DNA of 35,926 nucleotides from Myxococcales bacterium. GTDB lineage: Bacteria; Myxococcota_A; Polyangia; Polyangiales; Ga0077539. Shown here in pieces: positions 1 through 8,155 of the stretch (within the stretch, counting starts at the first letter, position 1; each line of letters begins with the position of its first letter). The translations under genes and the position numbers were made by a program. The stretch spans positions 1-35,926 of the forward strand of contig JAUSAZ010000101.1 of the NCBI GenBank assembly GCA_030652255.1, in the 5' to 3' direction. A model generated the notes under the pieces. The model was not told where the DNA came from, did not search any database, and was given only the letters and a program-made list of their open reading frames with translations.

Positions 1-84
1 AACCTCGAAGGCGATCACGCTCTGGAGGCGTTGGGGCTCACGGATGTGGGGATTCGCGACGCGCATCGTTACCATGCCAGGTAA
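1..84 (+). CDS. C-terminal end of an unidentified protein (partial)
   Basis: An open frame enters from the left edge and ends at TAA 82-84, giving about 27 residues that finish in ...RYHAR. The frame is too short to assign to a family. Its third codon positions are less GC-biased than those of the downstream genes, so it may be a chance open frame or a gene of different base composition. Only sequence to the left of the window can settle this. Confidence 0.35.
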   Translation, partial: NLEGDHALEALGLTDVGIRDAHRYHAR

Positions 85-395
85 ACGCATGGATGTGGTC
101 GGACATTTCGCCGACCCACCCATTGATCAACAGATCTTCAGAGCTCGCAGACCTGAGCGATGAACTGGAAGCTCCCGACCTCTCCCCACACGCTTCCAAT
201 CGAGAACCAACGTCGCCCATTGCGGAGCCCTTGCCCCCATCATCCGATGGGGGTGAGGGCGCGCGGCAGCGCGGTGAGGGGGCCCACGACCCCAGCGACC
301 CGCAACCCGTCCGAACTCCTGCGGCGAGGTAGAAGGAGGGCGGGCAGACGCTGCGGGCGCCCCGACGCCCCGTGATACAACCCCGGCCCACAGCC
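85..395. other. Intergenic region upstream of the Hsp70-like gene
   Basis: About 310 bases without a convincing gene. The first part (roughly 85-180) is less GC-rich than the rest of the window, as expected for a promoter region. I could not place a clear -35/-10 pair or an operator. An AGGAGG-like run near 337-343 is too far from the ATG at 396 to be its ribosome binding site. Confidence 0.4.
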
Positions 396-3137
396 ATGAC
401 CGACGCCGTGCGGGTTGAGACGTTCACCTACGAGATCCGCGGCGCCGACGCCGCCGTGCACACCGACCTCCTCGACGCGCTCCACACCGCGCGCCTCCCG
501 CTGCCCTCGGGGTGGCCCGGGGCGCGCCTCGTGGTCTTCGTCACCGGCGTCTGCGAGCAGCCCTTCGAGGCCGCGCTCGCGCTCGACCGGGTGACCCGCT
601 CGTCCGTCGTCGCCGCCACCGTCGAGCCCGACGGCGAGTTCTCCATCGAGCTCTCCGTGCGCCTCGCCGAGCTCACCGCGCTCGCGGGCGATCCCCGCCG
701 CGTCGACCTCGTGATCGACGGCCGACCGCTCCAGCTCGCGCGGCTCCAGCTCATCCCGTCGAGCCTCTCGCAGGAGCCCGAGTCCTTCGAGCTGCGCGAG
801 GCCACCGACTCGCTCCTCGTCAACGCCCCCGAGCGCCAGCTCTTCGACCTCCAGAACCCCGAGGAGGGCTTCTGGATCGGCACCGGCCGCTGGCGCCTGC
901 GCCTGCTCGCCGACTGGCGCCGCAGCCCCGACGGGGAGCCCTTCACCCTCGACCCGAAGCCCTCCGACCTCGTGCTGCGCACGAAGCACCCGACCTTCTC
1001 CGTCGAGGTCGTGCGCGAGGACCCCTCCCGCCGCGCCGGCGGCCGACGAACATACACCGAGCTGTATGTCGACACCTCGCACGCCTCCCTCGTCGACGCC
1101 GTCCCCCCGGAGGGCGCCGACCTCCCGATCGACGTCGTCGTGCTCCACCCCATCTCCCTCGCGCCCGCCGAGGGCCTCGACGCCCCCGCGCTCTTCTTCC
1201 GCTGGACCCGCCCGGTCGCCCTGCGCCTGCGCGACCCTCGCTCGTCGCTCCCGACCTTCCGCCGCCTGTCGGGGGTGGGCATCGACTTCGGCACCACTGC
1301 CACCGTCGCGGCCTTCGCCCACCAGGGCTACCGCTCGCTCATGCGCCTCGGCTCGCCCCCCGACGCGCGCACCAACCCCGCCGAGAACCCCACCGTCCTC
1401 CTCATCGAGGACCACGAGCGCCTCTGGGCCGAGCTCGGCGCCCGCACCGACGGCCGGCGCTTCCCCGACCTGCTGCGCGTGGTGCAGGCCTCGCACGCGG
1501 CGCGCGAGAAGCTCAGCGAGTTTCCCAACGCGGTCGTCACGGAGATCAAGTCGCTCCCCGAGCGGGTGTTCGCCCTCGACCAGGCGCCGCAGCTGCGCGA
1601 CCGCGAGAAGCGCGCCGACTTCCTCCTCGACGAGCCCCGCGTGCGGATGGTGGTGCGCGCCTACGGCTACCTCCTCGGGCGCGCCATCAACCGCCCGGGC
1701 CAGGAGGTGTTCCTCCGCTACTGGCTCACCTACCCCGCGGAGTTCGACGAGCGGGCGCGGGCGCTGCTCATCGAGGAGCTGCGCGCGGGCATCCTGCTGT
1801 CCATCCCGGAGGGCATCTCCGCCGACGAGGTGACCGTGCAGATGCAGGCCACCGAGCCCGAGGCCTACGCCGCGGAGGTGTGCCCCGAGCTCGCCGCGCA
1901 CCCGGCCTTCGCGCCCCTCGTGGAGAAGTTCGGCGAGCTGCGCTTCGCGGTCTTCGACTTCGGCGGCGGAACCCTCGACATCGCCTGCGGCCGCTACCGC
2001 CCCGCGACGCCCGAAGAGGAGAGCGCCTCGGGCTGCACCTCGGTCATCGAGACGCTGCAGGTCGCGGGCGACGACCACCTCGGCGGCGACTACCTCACGC
2101 ACGAGCTCGTGTGGCTGGTGCACCAGCACCCCGAGCACCTGCCCGAGATGGAGGCGCGGGAGGTGCCGATGCAGCGCCCGGTGACCATCCCCGAGAACAA
2201 GCTCGCCCGCGCGCCGCAGCTCTACAAGCGCTCGCTCGCCGCGCGGCAGAACAAGGTGCGCTTCCAGGACGCCCTCGCGCTGGAGCAGGTGAAGTTCAAG
2301 CGGGCCAACGAGATGGCGCGGGTGGACTCCCTGGTGGCCCGCAGGCTCGACGAGTCCGAGGTGGCGCTGGAGTCCCTGAAGAGCGACCTCGCGGGCGTGC
2401 AGAAGCGCCTGAGCACCCACCTGGAGGAGCGCGTGCGCGACGGCGCGCGGCAGCTGGCCAGCATGATCGCGTCGACCCCGTGGGAGCCCGGCGCCGCGGG
2501 CTCGCTCGCGCCCGCGAGCGGGTGGCGGGAGCGCGGGGTGGTGATCCTGCTGGCGGGCAACAGCTCGCGCTCGGACTACGTCGAGCGGGCCCTCGCGCAG
2601 GCCCTCGACGCGCCCGACCTCAAGGTGTGGACCCCCACCGACGACTTCGCGCCGCAGGGCGTGGTGCGCTACGAGACCCCGACGCGCTTCGAGCGGGGCG
2701 CGGAGATCCTCGGCGTCACGCCGAAGACCGCGGTGGCCCTCGGCGCGCTGCGCATCGCCAACCGCGACGTGCACCTCGTGCGGGCGGCGCAGGGCTTCAG
2801 CTTCTTCGTGGGCGACCTGCGGGGCTTCCCGCCGAAGTTCACGGCGCTGCTGCCCATGGGCACCCTGCCGCAGAGCCCCGAGCCCTTCGGCGACCACTAC
2901 CTCGACTTCGGCCCCTGGAACGGCCAGAAGCCACTGCGCATCGCCAAGGAGTACGAGCCCGGGCGCATGAGCGCCAACGACCCGCGGATCATCTCCGTCC
3001 GCCCGGAGATCCCCGCGGACGCGACGGGCCGGCTGTACGTCTGCCCGGCCTCGCCCACCACGGTGATGGTGCACCTCGTCCTGGCTGATGGGACGGCGGT
3101 GCGCACCACCCTCAACCTGGCGCCGTACTTCGCGTGA
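396..3137 (+). CDS. Divergent Hsp70/DnaK-like ATPase with long N-terminal extension
   Basis: A 913-residue protein carrying the actin/Hsp70 nucleotide-binding signature. The phosphate-1 loop is IDFGTT at 296-301, the phosphate-2 loop is FDFGGGT at 520-526, and the adenosine loop is LAGNSS at 719-724. About 290 residues precede the ATPase fold, where ordinary DnaK has almost none. A long charged and helical insert lies between the second and third motifs. I see no canonical substrate-binding beta domain or C-terminal lid, so this is not housekeeping DnaK. It probably acts as an ATP-driven switch in the cytoplasm; its client is unknown. I chose the ATG at 396 over an in-frame GTG at 372 because the extra eight residues look like non-coding sequence; neither start has a good ribosome binding site. 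The stop codon overlaps the next gene (TGATG), so the two are translated as a pair. Confidence 0.85.
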   Translation: MTDAVRVETFTYEIRGADAAVHTDLLDALHTARLPLPSGWPGARLVVFVTGVCEQPFEAALALDRVTRSSVVAATVEPDGEFSIELSVRLAELTALAGDPRRVDLVIDGRPLQLARLQLIPSSLSQEPESFELREATDSLLVNAPERQLFDLQNPEEGFWIGTGRWRLRLLADWRRSPDGEPFTLDPKPSDLVLRTKHPTFSVEVVREDPSRRAGGRRTYTELYVDTSHASLVDAVPPEGADLPIDVVVLHPISLAPAEGLDAPALFFRWTRPVALRLRDPRSSLPTFRRLSGVGIDFGTTATVAAFAHQGYRSLMRLGSPPDARTNPAENPTVLLIEDHERLWAELGARTDGRRFPDLLRVVQASHAAREKLSEFPNAVVTEIKSLPERVFALDQAPQLRDREKRADFLLDEPRVRMVVRAYGYLLGRAINRPGQEVFLRYWLTYPAEFDERARALLIEELRAGILLSIPEGISADEVTVQMQATEPEAYAAEVCPELAAHPAFAPLVEKFGELRFAVFDFGGGTLDIACGRYRPATPEEESASGCTSVIETLQVAGDDHLGGDYLTHELVWLVHQHPEHLPEMEAREVPMQRPVTIPENKLARAPQLYKRSLAARQNKVRFQDALALEQVKFKRANEMARVDSLVARRLDESEVALESLKSDLAGVQKRLSTHLEERVRDGARQLASMIASTPWEPGAAGSLAPASGWRERGVVILLAGNSSRSDYVERALAQALDAPDLKVWTPTDDFAPQGVVRYETPTRFERGAEILGVTPKTAVALGALRIANRDVHLVRAAQGFSFFVGDLRGFPPKFTALLPMGTLPQSPEPFGDHYLDFGPWNGQKPLRIAKEYEPGRMSANDPRIISVRPEIPADATGRLYVCPASPTTVMVHLVLADGTAVRTTLNLAPYFA

Positions 3138-3952
3138 TGGGCACCCCCGACGACCCCATCGCGAAGGCCTGGACGGTGGCGCTGCGGGCGCAGCTCGACG
3201 CCGTGGTGGCGCAGTTCGAGGCGCAGCTGCGGCAGCACGTCGCGTACAGCAACGCGCAGCACGGGCGCGAGCTCGCGGGGCTCAACGCGCGCATCACCGA
3301 GCTCGACCAGTCGCTGGTGGCCTCCCGGGCGGTGCAGTCGCAGCAGGCCGTCGAGCTCACGCGCCTGCTGGGCGAGCGCGAGCGCTGGACCCTGGAGGCG
3401 CGGCAGCTACAGGAGGCGCTGCGGGCGCAGGTGGCGGAGGTCGAGCGGCTGCGCGGCGCGCTGAGCGAGCGCGACGACGAGGCGCGGCAGCTGGCGGCGC
3501 AGGTGCAGAGCCTGGACGCGCAGTTCGCGGCCGAGCGGGACTTCGTGGCGGCGCTGACGGCGGTGGCGGCCTCGTCGATGCTCTTCGACGCGGCGCAGGC
3601 GACCCTCGGGGCGGCGCTGGAGCCGACGCCCGCGAGCTACGCGGCGCTCAAGGCGAAACGCATGGACGCGGTGCTGGCGGGCGCGATGCGCGAGCGTGGT
3701 CGCAGCGCGGTGCGCGCGGCCCTGGGCGACGACGAGCGGCGGGCGCTGGCGTCGGCGGCAGCGGCTGCGGGCTGCGAGCTGGTAGAGGCCGCAGTGGGCG
3801 CGCGCTACGCCGCAGCGACGATGGACAAGGCGGGCGAGCGCCCGGAGCCGGCGGACGAGGGGCTGGTGGTGGCGTGCGTGATGCCGGGGCTGCGGCTGGC
3901 CGGGAGCGCGGGCTCGCTGGTGCACCCGCGGGTGATCGTCGGGACGGCGTAG
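3137..3952 (+). CDS. Coiled-coil protein with GrpE-like C-terminus; likely Hsp70 partner
   Basis: A 271-residue protein starting at the ATG that shares its A with the upstream TGA stop (TGATG). An in-frame GTG at 3134 would add one residue. Residues about 20-140 form a long heptad-rich coiled coil (many Leu/Ala with Glu/Gln/Arg). The last 60 or so residues follow the pattern of the GrpE beta-domain: a GCELVEAAVG..Y stretch, where GrpE has G.E.IEA.G..FDP, and then EGLVVACVMPGLRLAG...VHPRVIV, where GrpE has PGTVV.V...GY.L.GR.LRPA.V.V. GrpE is the nucleotide-exchange factor of DnaK. A GrpE-like protein fused by overlap to an Hsp70-like gene fits that role. The family assignment rests on pattern recognition, and the middle of the protein does not obviously match GrpE. 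The alternative is an unrelated coiled-coil adaptor. Confidence 0.7.
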   Translation: MGTPDDPIAKAWTVALRAQLDAVVAQFEAQLRQHVAYSNAQHGRELAGLNARITELDQSLVASRAVQSQQAVELTRLLGERERWTLEARQLQEALRAQVAEVERLRGALSERDDEARQLAAQVQSLDAQFAAERDFVAALTAVAASSMLFDAAQATLGAALEPTPASYAALKAKRMDAVLAGAMRERGRSAVRAALGDDERRALASAAAAAGCELVEAAVGARYAAATMDKAGERPEPADEGLVVACVMPGLRLAGSAGSLVHPRVIVGTA

Positions 3953-3976
3953 TACCGCCGCCGCAGGGGGTCTGAC

Positions 3977-4048
3977 GGCTTGGGCGGGTGCTCCCCTCGG
4001 AGGGCGAGGCTGGTGGTCGACGGCGTGAGCGGGTGCTCCGCCCAAGCC
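3977..4048. terminator. Inverted repeat between convergent genes, possible bidirectional terminator
   Basis: Arms GGCTTGGGCGG (3977-3987) and CCGCCCAAGCC (4038-4048) are perfect 11-base complements. They sit in the 100-base gap between two convergently transcribed genes. The 50-base loop contains a second small dyad (CCCTC/GAGGG near 3994-4004). There is no T-tract on either strand, so intrinsic termination is uncertain. Confidence 0.45.
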
Positions 4049-4052
4049 TTCT

Positions 4053-5492
4053 CTACCGCCGCCGACGCCGCGTGGCGACCGCGCCCAGCACCAGCGCCGC
4101 CATCATCCACCCGCTTCGCCCGCTTCGCCCGGTGCCCACCGCGCCCACCGAGCAGCTCCCGTCGTCCATCGGCGCGATGTCCACCAGGCTCTCGTCGATC
4201 GGGCCTTCGCCGCCGTCGTCCTCTGCGCCCGCGTCGTCCTCCGAGCCCGCGTCCGCCTCCGCGATCAGCCCGGCGTCGTCGCCCGCGCCCGCATCGTCGC
4301 CGCTGAAGCCGCCGTCCCACGCGACGCCCACGTCCCCGCCGCCGAAGCCGCCGTCCCTCGTCCCCGCGTCACCCACGGGCACGCCCGCGTCGGCCGTCAC
4401 CACCCCGGCGTCCCTCGTCGGAGCCCCCGCGTCGGCGGTGCAGCCCTCGTCGGTCATCCCGTCGCAGTCGTCGTCCGCGCCGTTGCCGCAGACCTCCGCC
4501 CGCGCCGCCGCGGGCATGCACGCCGCCATGCGCCCGCCCGCACACGTCACGGTGCGCCTGCACGCACCGACGCCGCAGCTCACCGCCGCGATGCCGTCGT
4601 CGACGCGCCCGTCGCAGTCGTCGTCGATGCCGTTGCACACCTCGGCGCCGGGCCGCCCCGCCGTGCAGGCCGCGATGCGCCCGCCCGTGCACGTCACGCT
4701 GCGTCGGCACGCGCCCACGCCGCAGCTCACCGCCGCGATGCCGTCATCGACGCGCCCGTCGCAGTCGTCGTCGCGGCCGTTGCACACCTCGGCGGAGGGA
4801 CGGCAGATGCGCCAGAACGACGCCCCGACCTCGGACTGCACCTGGAGCGTCGCGTCGCGGTAGCGCGCCGCCTGCGAGGCCGAGCCGCAGGCGCCGTTGT
4901 AGCGACACGCCAGGATCGTGACCCAGCGCTCGAAGCGCGCGTCGCCGCGGGCCACGGTCATGCCGTTCATCCAGGCGAGGGCCTCGGCGCGGGTGTTCAC
5001 CCCGGAGACCTCCCGGATCACGATGGCCACCACGAAGTCCACGGCGCGGCGGATGTTGCCGTCGAGCGTGAGGATGTCCCGGCCGTCGCGCGCCAGGGTC
5101 TGGGTGAAGGTTCCGCCGTCGAACTGGAACATCCCCAGGCCGCCCTGCTGCGCCGAGCACGGACCATCCGACGCGCCCGCGATCACCGGCCCGCCGCCGC
5201 AGCTCGTGGAGTTGGGTCCGCGGCACGCCCAGGTCGCCTCCGACCAGCAGTGCGACAGCCCCGTCTCGACCTGCGCGATGCCCGCCAGCAGCACTCCGTT
5301 GGTGAAGCCCGCCGCCGCCGCCACGTCGCGGATGCGCTCGAGCCGAGGGCGCCGCGCCGCGCCGGTGAGACCCTGGATGTCCGTGTCGATGTTCCCCTCG
5401 TCGTCGATGGGCGCGCACGCCGCGAAGAGCGCGAGGGCCACCAGCGAGAGGCGCTGCAACGTCGTGCGGAGGGGGCGCGGGCGAGCGTTCAT
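4053..5492 (-). CDS. Exported lipoprotein: lysozyme-like domain, MopE metal-binding repeats, MYXO-CTERM-like tail
   Basis: 479 residues. A signal peptide ends in a lipobox (LFAAC, Cys26), which is why the start is placed at ATG 5492 and not at an upstream in-frame codon near 5585. Residues about 50-230 resemble lysozyme-like/lytic transglycosylase domains: QVETG places a candidate catalytic Glu76, and GGLGMFQF (117-124) matches the conserved G.GLMQ-type segment. Then come two complete MopE-type repeats (EVCNG.DDDCDG.VDDG, from 235 and 284) and a third partial one (333-351). Their Asp-rich loops are known in this family for metal binding. An Asp/Ala/Gly-rich linker (352-445) leads to GSC, a short hydrophobic helix (462-473) and RRRRR, which is a MYXO-CTERM-like sorting tail. 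It probably acts on or near peptidoglycan at the cell envelope. No obvious operon partner; the next gene upstream is 222 bases away. Confidence 0.8.
   Translation of the reverse strand: MNARPRPLRTTLQRLSLVALALFAACAPIDDEGNIDTDIQGLTGAARRPRLERIRDVAAAAGFTNGVLLAGIAQVETGLSHCWSEATWACRGPNSTSCGGGPVIAGASDGPCSAQQGGLGMFQFDGGTFTQTLARDGRDILTLDGNIRRAVDFVVAIVIREVSGVNTRAEALAWMNGMTVARGDARFERWVTILACRYNGACGSASQAARYRDATLQVQSEVGASFWRICRPSAEVCNGRDDDCDGRVDDGIAAVSCGVGACRRSVTCTGGRIAACTAGRPGAEVCNGIDDDCDGRVDDGIAAVSCGVGACRRTVTCAGGRMAACMPAAARAEVCGNGADDDCDGMTDEGCTADAGAPTRDAGVVTADAGVPVGDAGTRDGGFGGGDVGVAWDGGFSGDDAGAGDDAGLIAEADAGSEDDAGAEDDGGEGPIDESLVDIAPMDDGSCSVGAVGTGRSGRSGWMMAALVLGAVATRRRRR
4440..4790 (-). repeat. Tandem MopE-type repeats (about 147-base period)
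   Basis: Two full units (4644-4790 and 4497-4643) and a partial one (4440-4496) encode EVCNG.DDDCDG loops followed by a Cys-containing spacer. The first two units are nearly identical at the DNA level, which suggests recent duplication. Confidence 0.75.
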
Positions 5493-5714
5493 GGGAGGGT
5501 TTCTGGCTTTCGGCACGCGCCAGGGGGAGAAAGGGCGGTTGGCGCCCCGGCGCGCACGAGCGTGAGCTTGCCAGCACCGTACCACCCGGCGCCCTCGCGC
5601 GGTGACGCGGGAAATCAGGGGGATCGTGCGGGACGCAGGGCGCGGCGCATGGTCAGCGCCCCCTCCCGCGGCCGGGCGCTGGGGGGTGCGGTGATCAGTC
5701 TGGAGGAGGGGAGA

Positions 5715-6953
5715 TCAGTAGCCGGGCGGGAGGATGACGCTGGAGAGCGGCGTGCGCGGGGACATGTCGGCGGTCCAGGTGATGGGGCCGTTGAGGTAGT
5801 CGACGTAGAGGTCGTTGTACCCGCCGAAGAAGCCGGTGCCCGAGGGGTCGCGCGCGGTGCCCCAGGAGTTCTTGATGCGGATGAACTCCAGGGTGCCGAA
5901 GCGGGCCGCGAGGTCTTGATCGGCCTCGGAGGCGAGCTCGCCCGCGCGGAGGGTGCGCTCGGGCTGGCCCGGCTGGCGCACGACGACCTGGTAGTCCTCC
6001 ATCGAGGTGAGGTGGCCGCCCTGGCGCCCCGGCATCGTGAGGTTGGACATCCGGAAGACGCCGTTCGACGACATCGCGTTGAAGTCGACGAGCCAGGAGA
6101 CCAGCACCGGCTGGTTGTCGTTGAGGGCGCGGATCACGCGCTGGTGGAAGCTCGCGCGCGCCGTGGCGCTGGTGCCGTACGAGGCGCTGCGCCAGGCGAA
6201 GCGGCCGTAGCCGATGACGTCGGCCAGGGTGCCGTCGACCTGCTGCCCGCGGCCGTTGCGGTACGCCGAGGTGCGCACGGGGATGGTGGTCAGCGGCCGG
6301 AAGAAGCCGTTGGCCGTGGTGCGCGAGGACGACAGGGTGGTGGTGCCGCGCACGCCGAACACGCGGGTGACCTCGGCGCGCACCGCGGGCGAGAGCTGCC
6401 ACGCGTCGAGCAGGGTGGCGAGCACCAGCGCCGGGTCGCGCCGGGCCTCGGCGGTGGCCAGGGCGCCGCCCTCGTTGAGGGCCGTGTTGATCGCGCGGAG
6501 GGCGTCGGACTGCCGCGTCGAGCGGGCGGCCTCGGCCTCCTCGGGGATGAACTCAGCCTCGTAGACCACGCCGCGCGCCCGCAGGATGGTCATCGCGCCG
6601 TCCCACCAGCCGCCGGTGGGGACCTCGGCGCGGCCCGCGGTGGTCGTCACGCGGCCGCCGGTGATCTTGCCGTACCAGTCCCAGAAGGTGATCCAGCTCT
6701 CGGAGATGTTGATCTCCTGGCCGGTGCGGGCGCGGTGCAGCGACTCGGCCCAGCCCGTCGCCGCGTACGCCCAGCAGTTGCCGATGGACTGGTTGCGCAC
6801 CGCCGTGTGGTTGACGTCGGTGACCGGCTCGACGAACTCGCCGCTCTCGTCGATGGCCAGCTCCTCGTCCGTCGCGCACCCGCTCACCGCAGGGACCGCC
6901 AGAGCCAGCATCAAACCCAGGCGCCACCCGCGACGCCAGCTTCCCAGGACCAT
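5715..6953 (-). CDS. Papain-like (C1-type) cysteine protease lipoprotein
   Basis: 412 residues. The start at ATG 6953 is supported by a GAGGAG ribosome binding site eight bases upstream and by the signal peptide that follows, ending in a lipobox (VSGC, Cys26). Catalytic elements of the papain fold are visible: NQSIGNCWAYA (Gln55, Cys60), GGHLTSMEDY (His314) and IKNSWG (Asn362). The spacing between Gln55 and Cys60 is one residue shorter than in papain (QGSCGSC). The region between Cys and His is longer than in simple papains and could hold an insert. It is expected to work at the envelope as a peptidase; the substrate is unknown. An inactive homologue is less likely because the Cys/His/Asn triad is present. 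It stands alone on its strand, with a 222-base gap before the MopE-repeat gene. Confidence 0.85.
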   Translation of the reverse strand: MVLGSWRRGWRLGLMLALAVPAVSGCATDEELAIDESGEFVEPVTDVNHTAVRNQSIGNCWAYAATGWAESLHRARTGQEINISESWITFWDWYGKITGGRVTTTAGRAEVPTGGWWDGAMTILRARGVVYEAEFIPEEAEAARSTRQSDALRAINTALNEGGALATAEARRDPALVLATLLDAWQLSPAVRAEVTRVFGVRGTTTLSSSRTTANGFFRPLTTIPVRTSAYRNGRGQQVDGTLADVIGYGRFAWRSASYGTSATARASFHQRVIRALNDNQPVLVSWLVDFNAMSSNGVFRMSNLTMPGRQGGHLTSMEDYQVVVRQPGQPERTLRAGELASEADQDLAARFGTLEFIRIKNSWGTARDPSGTGFFGGYNDLYVDYLNGPITWTADMSPRTPLSSVILPPGY

Positions 6954-7060
6954 GAGCTCGACTCCTCTTGTTGCGGTGTAGGATGACGTAGGCAACCCGC
7001 GCGCACCCCATTATCCCAGGTGCTCCGCGCCCGCAAGGGCACCCCCCGCGATGGCCGACG

Positions 7061-8029
7061 CTACGACAGAAGCCACCCCAGGCCCAGGGCCCCGAGGGCG
7101 ACGAGGGGAGCCCAGGCCCATCGGGGCACCGGGACGAGCGCGCCGGGGGCCGAGGCGAAGGCGACCAGCTCGGCGAGGCGCAGGCGCGCCGTGGCGACAC
7201 CCTCCCTCGGCGCGACCACGCCGGGGAGCGCCATCCCGGGTGGGAGGTCGACCCGCGCCGCCGTCCCGGTCGTGAGCCCGATCATGGGCGATCGCACCGT
7301 GGCGGACTCAGGGGCGGGCGCGGCGTCGACGGCCCGCTCGGGGGAGGGCGAAGGGCGACGGAGCTCTCGCTCGGGGTGGCGGAGGGTGATCCGGGCCAGC
7401 GCGGGGAGGTCGAGGTCGTCGAGGGTGGCGCGAGGAAAGCCCGCCGCCGCGAGCTCGGCGAGCGCGTGGGCGCGGAGCCCGGCGTCGCTGCGCAGGAGGG
7501 CCGCGAGGGCGCGCTCGTCGGGGCCCGAGAGGGATAACTCCAGCAGCGGGCGGGCGGGGTCGACCAGCGCCGCCACGCGGACGGCGATCCAGGCGGACAC
7601 CCTCGCGCGGGGCGTCACCGGAGGGACGACGACGGCGGCGGACAGCGCGATGGCCGCAGGGACGGCGCGGGTGGCCCGCAGCACCAGCGCGCCGTCGGGG
7701 GCGGGCTCGATGCGCGGGTCGGTCCACCCCGCGGCGGCGAGCGTACGGACGAGCGCGGCGTGCGCCGTCGGGTCTTCTCGCAGCGCCGCGAAGGCCGCGG
7801 GGAGGGGCACCTCCATGGACGACAGGTCGAGGCCCGCGAGGGGCTCCGCGAGGCGGGAGCGCACCCACGCCAGCAGCTCCGCCGACCGGGCCGGGGTGCT
7901 GCCCACCCGAACGGTGTCACCGCGGCCATCGGTTGGCAGCGAGGTCGGGGGCACCACCGGAGGGTGGGGCACTCCGCGCCCCTCAGGCGCCGCGACGGGC
8001 AGCGGACCGACGCGTCCGGTGGAGTTCAT
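7061..8029 (-). CDS. Hypothetical protein with C-terminal membrane anchor
   Basis: 322 residues, rich in Ala, Pro and Arg, with no family I recognise. The N-terminal 50 residues are Pro-rich and probably disordered. The middle has two Ala/Leu-rich helical regions (about 55-110 and 150-230). A Pro-rich linker precedes a single hydrophobic segment at the extreme C-terminus (WAWAPLVALGALGLGWLLS), which leaves almost no residues after it, as in tail-anchored proteins. No signal peptide is visible. The start at ATG 8029 was chosen because the preceding in-frame residues are Arg/Cys-rich and lie in the divergent promoter region. It is divergent from the next gene, with a 126-base gap. Confidence 0.65.
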   Translation of the reverse strand: MNSTGRVGPLPVAAPEGRGVPHPPVVPPTSLPTDGRGDTVRVGSTPARSAELLAWVRSRLAEPLAGLDLSSMEVPLPAAFAALREDPTAHAALVRTLAAAGWTDPRIEPAPDGALVLRATRAVPAAIALSAAVVVPPVTPRARVSAWIAVRVAALVDPARPLLELSLSGPDERALAALLRSDAGLRAHALAELAAAGFPRATLDDLDLPALARITLRHPERELRRPSPSPERAVDAAPAPESATVRSPMIGLTTGTAARVDLPPGMALPGVVAPREGVATARLRLAELVAFASAPGALVPVPRWAWAPLVALGALGLGWLLS

Positions 8030-8109
8030 CCGTGCTCGGCGACACGCTCGCACGCAGCCCACGGGGCGCGCAACGCCGCCCCGGGTCTCCGGGCGTCAGA
8101 TTGCGATTC

Positions 8110-8151
8110 AACCTCCGATCGCGGTGGCCGTTCTCCCGACCTCTGGAGGTT
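8110..8151 (+). promoter_or_regulatory. Possible Shine-Dalgarno sequestering dyad before the Asp-rich protein gene
   Basis: AACCTCC (8110-8116) is the exact complement of GGAGGTT (8145-8151), which contains the ribosome binding site for the ATG at 8156. A closer ACCTC/GAGGT pair also exists (8139-8150). Either pairing would hide the ribosome binding site. This is a sequence observation only; the stems are short. Confidence 0.3.
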
Positions 8152-8155
8152 TGTG

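Noticed and set aside
240..3074. Long open frame on the minus strand opposite the Hsp70-like gene
   Set aside because: Its residues are dominated by Arg, Ala, Gly and Val with no motif, as expected for a frame opposite a GC-rich coding sequence. The plus-strand Hsp70 frame has recognisable motifs.
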